From Dendrolimus kikuchii (lineage: Eukaryota > Arthropoda > Insecta > Lepidoptera > Lasiocampidae): a DNA stretch of 64,000 nucleotides. The DNA is taken from the NCBI GenBank assembly GCA_019925095.2, contig CM034389.1, forward strand, positions 26,710,935 to 26,774,934. Reading direction: 5' to 3'. Numbering within the stretch: position 1 is the stretch's first letter; each line of letters starts with the position of its first letter. Shown piece after piece: positions 1 through 64,000 of the stretch. The notes beneath the pieces are model-generated. The model made no database searches. It had not been told where the DNA came from and saw nothing but the letters and a program-made list of their open reading frames with translations. A program made the position numbers and the translations under genes.

Positions 1-788
1 AAGTTCAGCTTAGAGGACAATTAATAATACAGAGGCATCCCTCATAACTTGTATAATATTAAAACGGACGAAAGAATGGTCAAGTCGTATCCACAGCTCC
101 AGTAATGGTGCAAATTAATTATAATTAGTATCTGTTTATTTTATACTATAATACTAAAATAAAGCTCAAATCTTGGATAGTCATTTAGTATAATACATGC
201 ATAATAGATGACTATGTTAATGATACTTGGCGTTTTAATCCAAAAAGGTATTCAGGTCGATTTTAAGCGACCGTCGTTAATTATAAAATATCCTTCTATT
301 CAGTAGATGTCTCTCACTTTTTAAAAGGATTTTTATTCTTGCCACATATGAACATTGGTGATGATTTGTTGGGCAGGAGATTAGTATGTACATTTTAGCC
401 ATAGGATATGGTGAAATGTTTGGGAGTTTGGGAGGCTGGTTTAACATATAAATTAGTATATCAGCTATCAGGTGTGGAACTTTTATTTAAAAAATTTGCA
501 ATAGGATATTCGCCGCATAATTTCAATCAGCACAAATTGTCTAATATTGTAAAACGATAAAACATATGGAAAACATCGTACTTCAGATATGAAAAATGGG
601 TCTAGGCCTCTTGGAAACTTTCCAATGACATGAAAAACACGAATTCGCATTTTTACACGAAACATAATAATGTATTTATGTAATAGTTTGTAACATATCA
701 CTCGCAATATTTTTAATAAACGATGTGTTTTAAAAATGAATGCTCTTGGTTTCCTTACACTTAGATCGTTTTTAACATTTATGATATC
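1..788. other. Intron, AT-rich, no feature seen
   Basis: AT-rich intronic DNA upstream of the first exon found. The antisense open frame at 483-857 has no recognisable domain and runs into a LINE remnant. Nothing else supportable. Confidence 0.4.
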
Positions 789-959
789 TCGTGATGAAGG
801 TGATGTCAGGAGCCTTAAGAACAGACGAGCGTGCATGACAAGAGTTATGAATGTCAAAGAAGCAAGTGAGGTGTGTAAGAATAAGCCTGAATGGCGCTCT
901 GTTGTTCGTGCCTACCCCGCAAGGGAACTGGCGTGAAGTTATGTATGTATGTATGTATG
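789..959 (+). mobile_element. LINE 3' end fragment (TATG-tailed family)
   Basis: Encodes the C-terminal tail of a LINE ORF2 (EGDVRSLKNRRACMTRVMNV, then ASEVCKNKPEWRSVV, ending ARELA and stop), followed by a (tatg)n tail. Eight further copies or pieces occur in the window; sense strand here is +. The tandem-repeat 3' tail and heavy 5' truncation suggest an RTE-like family; clade not certain. Confidence 0.8.
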
Positions 960-1079
960 ATATCTCGATGAAGTTGTAATTTTTTTCATTAACCAAACCG
1001 TCACGATAAACTGTACTCATTAATTTCAATGAGAGACGAGAAATTCATGAACAACGATGAAATGGAATAAATGTTTCAG

Positions 1080-62381
<61,302 letters not shown>

Positions 62382-62460
62382 GTCAGAACTGAACAATTAC
62401 TCGTGATAACCTGAATTACATTTGCATCAGAGTAGTAATAGACCAGCTCATGGTAAGTGT

Positions 62461-62854
62461 AATAAAACTACGTTTTAACGGTTTTAAGCGCGGCAATTTT
62501 ATTTGATTTTGGTTTTTGCGTGCCTAGCTCTAATAATTTTATATAATATTATATAAAATTATTAGAGCTAGGCATGTTTGCTGAAGAGTTTCTTGTGCCG
62601 CTTCTTCTCTTCAAGCCACAACATGTTGCGAAGTGGTAGTAAGTTACATTAGGCTCCCATAGAGTAAATAATAACCATAAACAAAATTAAAATTAATAAG
62701 TTGGCGGTAGACTAAATAAAACTTTAACAATACTCGTTGACACTTGACATCTTTGTCTTCCGTGATCACGGCCACTGAAAAGTGGCCGAAACGTCGGAAA
62801 AACCAAAATCAAATAAAATTACCGCGCTTAAAACCGTTAAAACGTAGTTTTATT
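62461..62854. mobile_element. Family C element, rearranged foldback copy
   Basis: Inverted ends aataaaactacgttttaacg and cgttaaaacgtagttttatt. Contains a perfect 54-base palindrome at 62521-62574 centred on aatatt, where a single arm exists in the 44924 array units. So this copy is a head-to-head rearrangement. Confidence 0.82.
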
Positions 62855-62884
62855 ATGTATACTAGTAGCGAAAACTTAAGAAAA

Positions 62885-62970
62885 TATCGTGGTAAGTGGT
62901 TACTGTCGCCTATAGGCGTTTCCAACGCCAATAATGAAGCCAACGCCTTGCCAGCCTTTAGGATGCGATA
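62885..62970. repeat. Repeat family J fragment
   Basis: ggttactgtcgcctataggc, then ccttgccagcctttaggatg. Confidence 0.5.
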
Positions 62971-62989
62971 AGGAGGATGGTTTATCAGG

Positions 62990-63150
62990 ATATATTTTTT
63001 ATTACTGGAGCACAGCAGACAAGTTGACGGCCCAAATGTGATGGAAAGTGGTTACCGTCGCCTATGGGCATTAGCAAAACCAGTGGTGCTGCCAATGTGC
63101 TGTCGGCCTCGAAGGAGAAACTGGAACTTGGCCACTGATGTGTTACACAT
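62990..63150 (-). mobile_element. SINE, family A, partial
   Basis: attactggagcacagcagac through gaacttggccactgatg. Followed at once by the head of an oppositely oriented copy. Confidence 0.7.
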
Positions 63151-63912
63151 AGATGCAGGAATGAAGAAATAATACAATTTTCAACACACTTGCTCATAAA
63201 GTGGCTCTATGGTCACCGCAATTAGGCACAGAATGACACCCATTATCAAACTGTGAGTAAAAAACATTATAACTCACTAGTGAGTTATAATTTTTTTTTA
63301 TTAAATTTTATTGGTTGAGTTGCTTTGTTCTTAAAAAAGTTTTTTTTTTTTAAAAAGTCGTGTTCTATAGAACAAATAAATTAATGTTCCTATTGCTTGC
63401 TCATTTCATGCAACTTCTTATTTAAATAGATAATTTTAACTCGTACGTGTTTAATAAATAAAACTTTCACTCATATATAACTTTTTTTTATCTACTAAAT
63501 AAAATGAGTTTTTGTTGTTATTTTATTCACAAGTGTGTTGAAAAACGTCGTATGATACACGTGCGTATTGATGATTACCATCCTCGGCTCTCTTAAGACC
63601 CTCGCCTACGGCTCGAGTCTCAATGGCGCCTCGGCGGTAATCACCAATGTTACACACTAGTACCATAATGTACTATAATAGCATTGGAACGGCCTGTCGT
63701 AAAAAGCGACGAAACAACCCACAGCCAGGTGGTAGGGTATTTGCCCGTCTGGATGGCTACCACCCCTGCTCTGGAATATCTATATCCAGTGTGGGCATAG
63801 CGGCAATATATTGGTAGCCTCTTTGGGGTAACAATTCCCCTTGGAGATGGTAACCGCTTTCCATCAAGTGGGCCGTCTGCCTGTCTGCTGAACTCATGCA
63901 ATAAAATATTTT
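63151..63912 (+). mobile_element. SINE, family A, split by a family D insertion
   Basis: The SINE 5' part (gatgcaggaatgaagaaat..caattt) is at 63151-63180 and the rest (cattggaacggcctgtcgta..ctgtctgctgaactc) resumes at about 63681. The 499 bases between are family D copy 2. Confidence 0.78.
63178..63676 (+). mobile_element. Family D element, copy 2
   Basis: ttttcaacacacttgctc to agtaccataatgtactat; nearly identical to 35043-35543, differing mainly in A/T run lengths. Inserted inside a SINE. Confidence 0.78.
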
Positions 63913-64000
63913 TAAAAAATCTTACCAAACGTTCAATTGCTTTACTACGAGCTCCATACAAGTAATATTAAAATACAACAATAAGATATAGGAACCGGCC

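Overview
The window is a piece of an insect nuclear genome, most likely a moth or butterfly. This is judged from the repeat types: tRNA-derived SINEs, a LINE ending in TATG repeats, 'cgcgacttcgtccgcg' elements and foldback MITEs. It is not bacterial: coding sequence comes in short GC-richer exons with GT..AG introns in AT-rich, transposon-loaded DNA.

I find one gene, on the + strand, crossing the whole window and open at both ends: Unc-89, the insect orthologue of obscurin, a giant muscle M-line protein. I could place 41 exons between 1080 and 62381, about 10.3 kb of coding sequence in 61 kb. In order they encode: (1) 1080-16254, about six Ig domains, one incomplete; (2) 17399-19565, a lysine/acid-rich region with six EEKS repeats in three exons, all bounded by phase-1 introns; (3) 21348-42022, about ten Ig domains; (4) 43168-48178, FN3, Ig, Ig; (5) 49198-53053, kinase 1, which lacks the catalytic Asp; (6) 53738-57656, an interkinase linker; (7) 57657-62381, Ig, FN3 and kinase 2, which keeps the catalytic Asp. 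The usual N-terminal SH3-RhoGEF-PH part lies upstream of the window, and the last C-terminal residues lie downstream.

The gene model has three defects. Half an Ig domain is missing between 9206 and 12240. The exon at 12240-12363 is frame-broken by an extra TC. The second half of the Ig begun at 27330-27455 is missing before 31169, and the intron phases prove an exon is absent there.

The introns hold nearly everything else: about 18 copies of one polyA SINE whose 3' end matches a LINE fragment in the same window; about nine copies of a second LINE (one keeps a YADD reverse-transcriptase motif); tRNA-derived SINEs; several foldback/MITE families; an 846-bp tandem array; and three tandem-repeat arrays of 29 bp, 44 bp and about 45 bp. 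The 45-bp array was copied from a splice donor. I saw no second host gene, tRNA gene, rRNA gene or CRISPR array.
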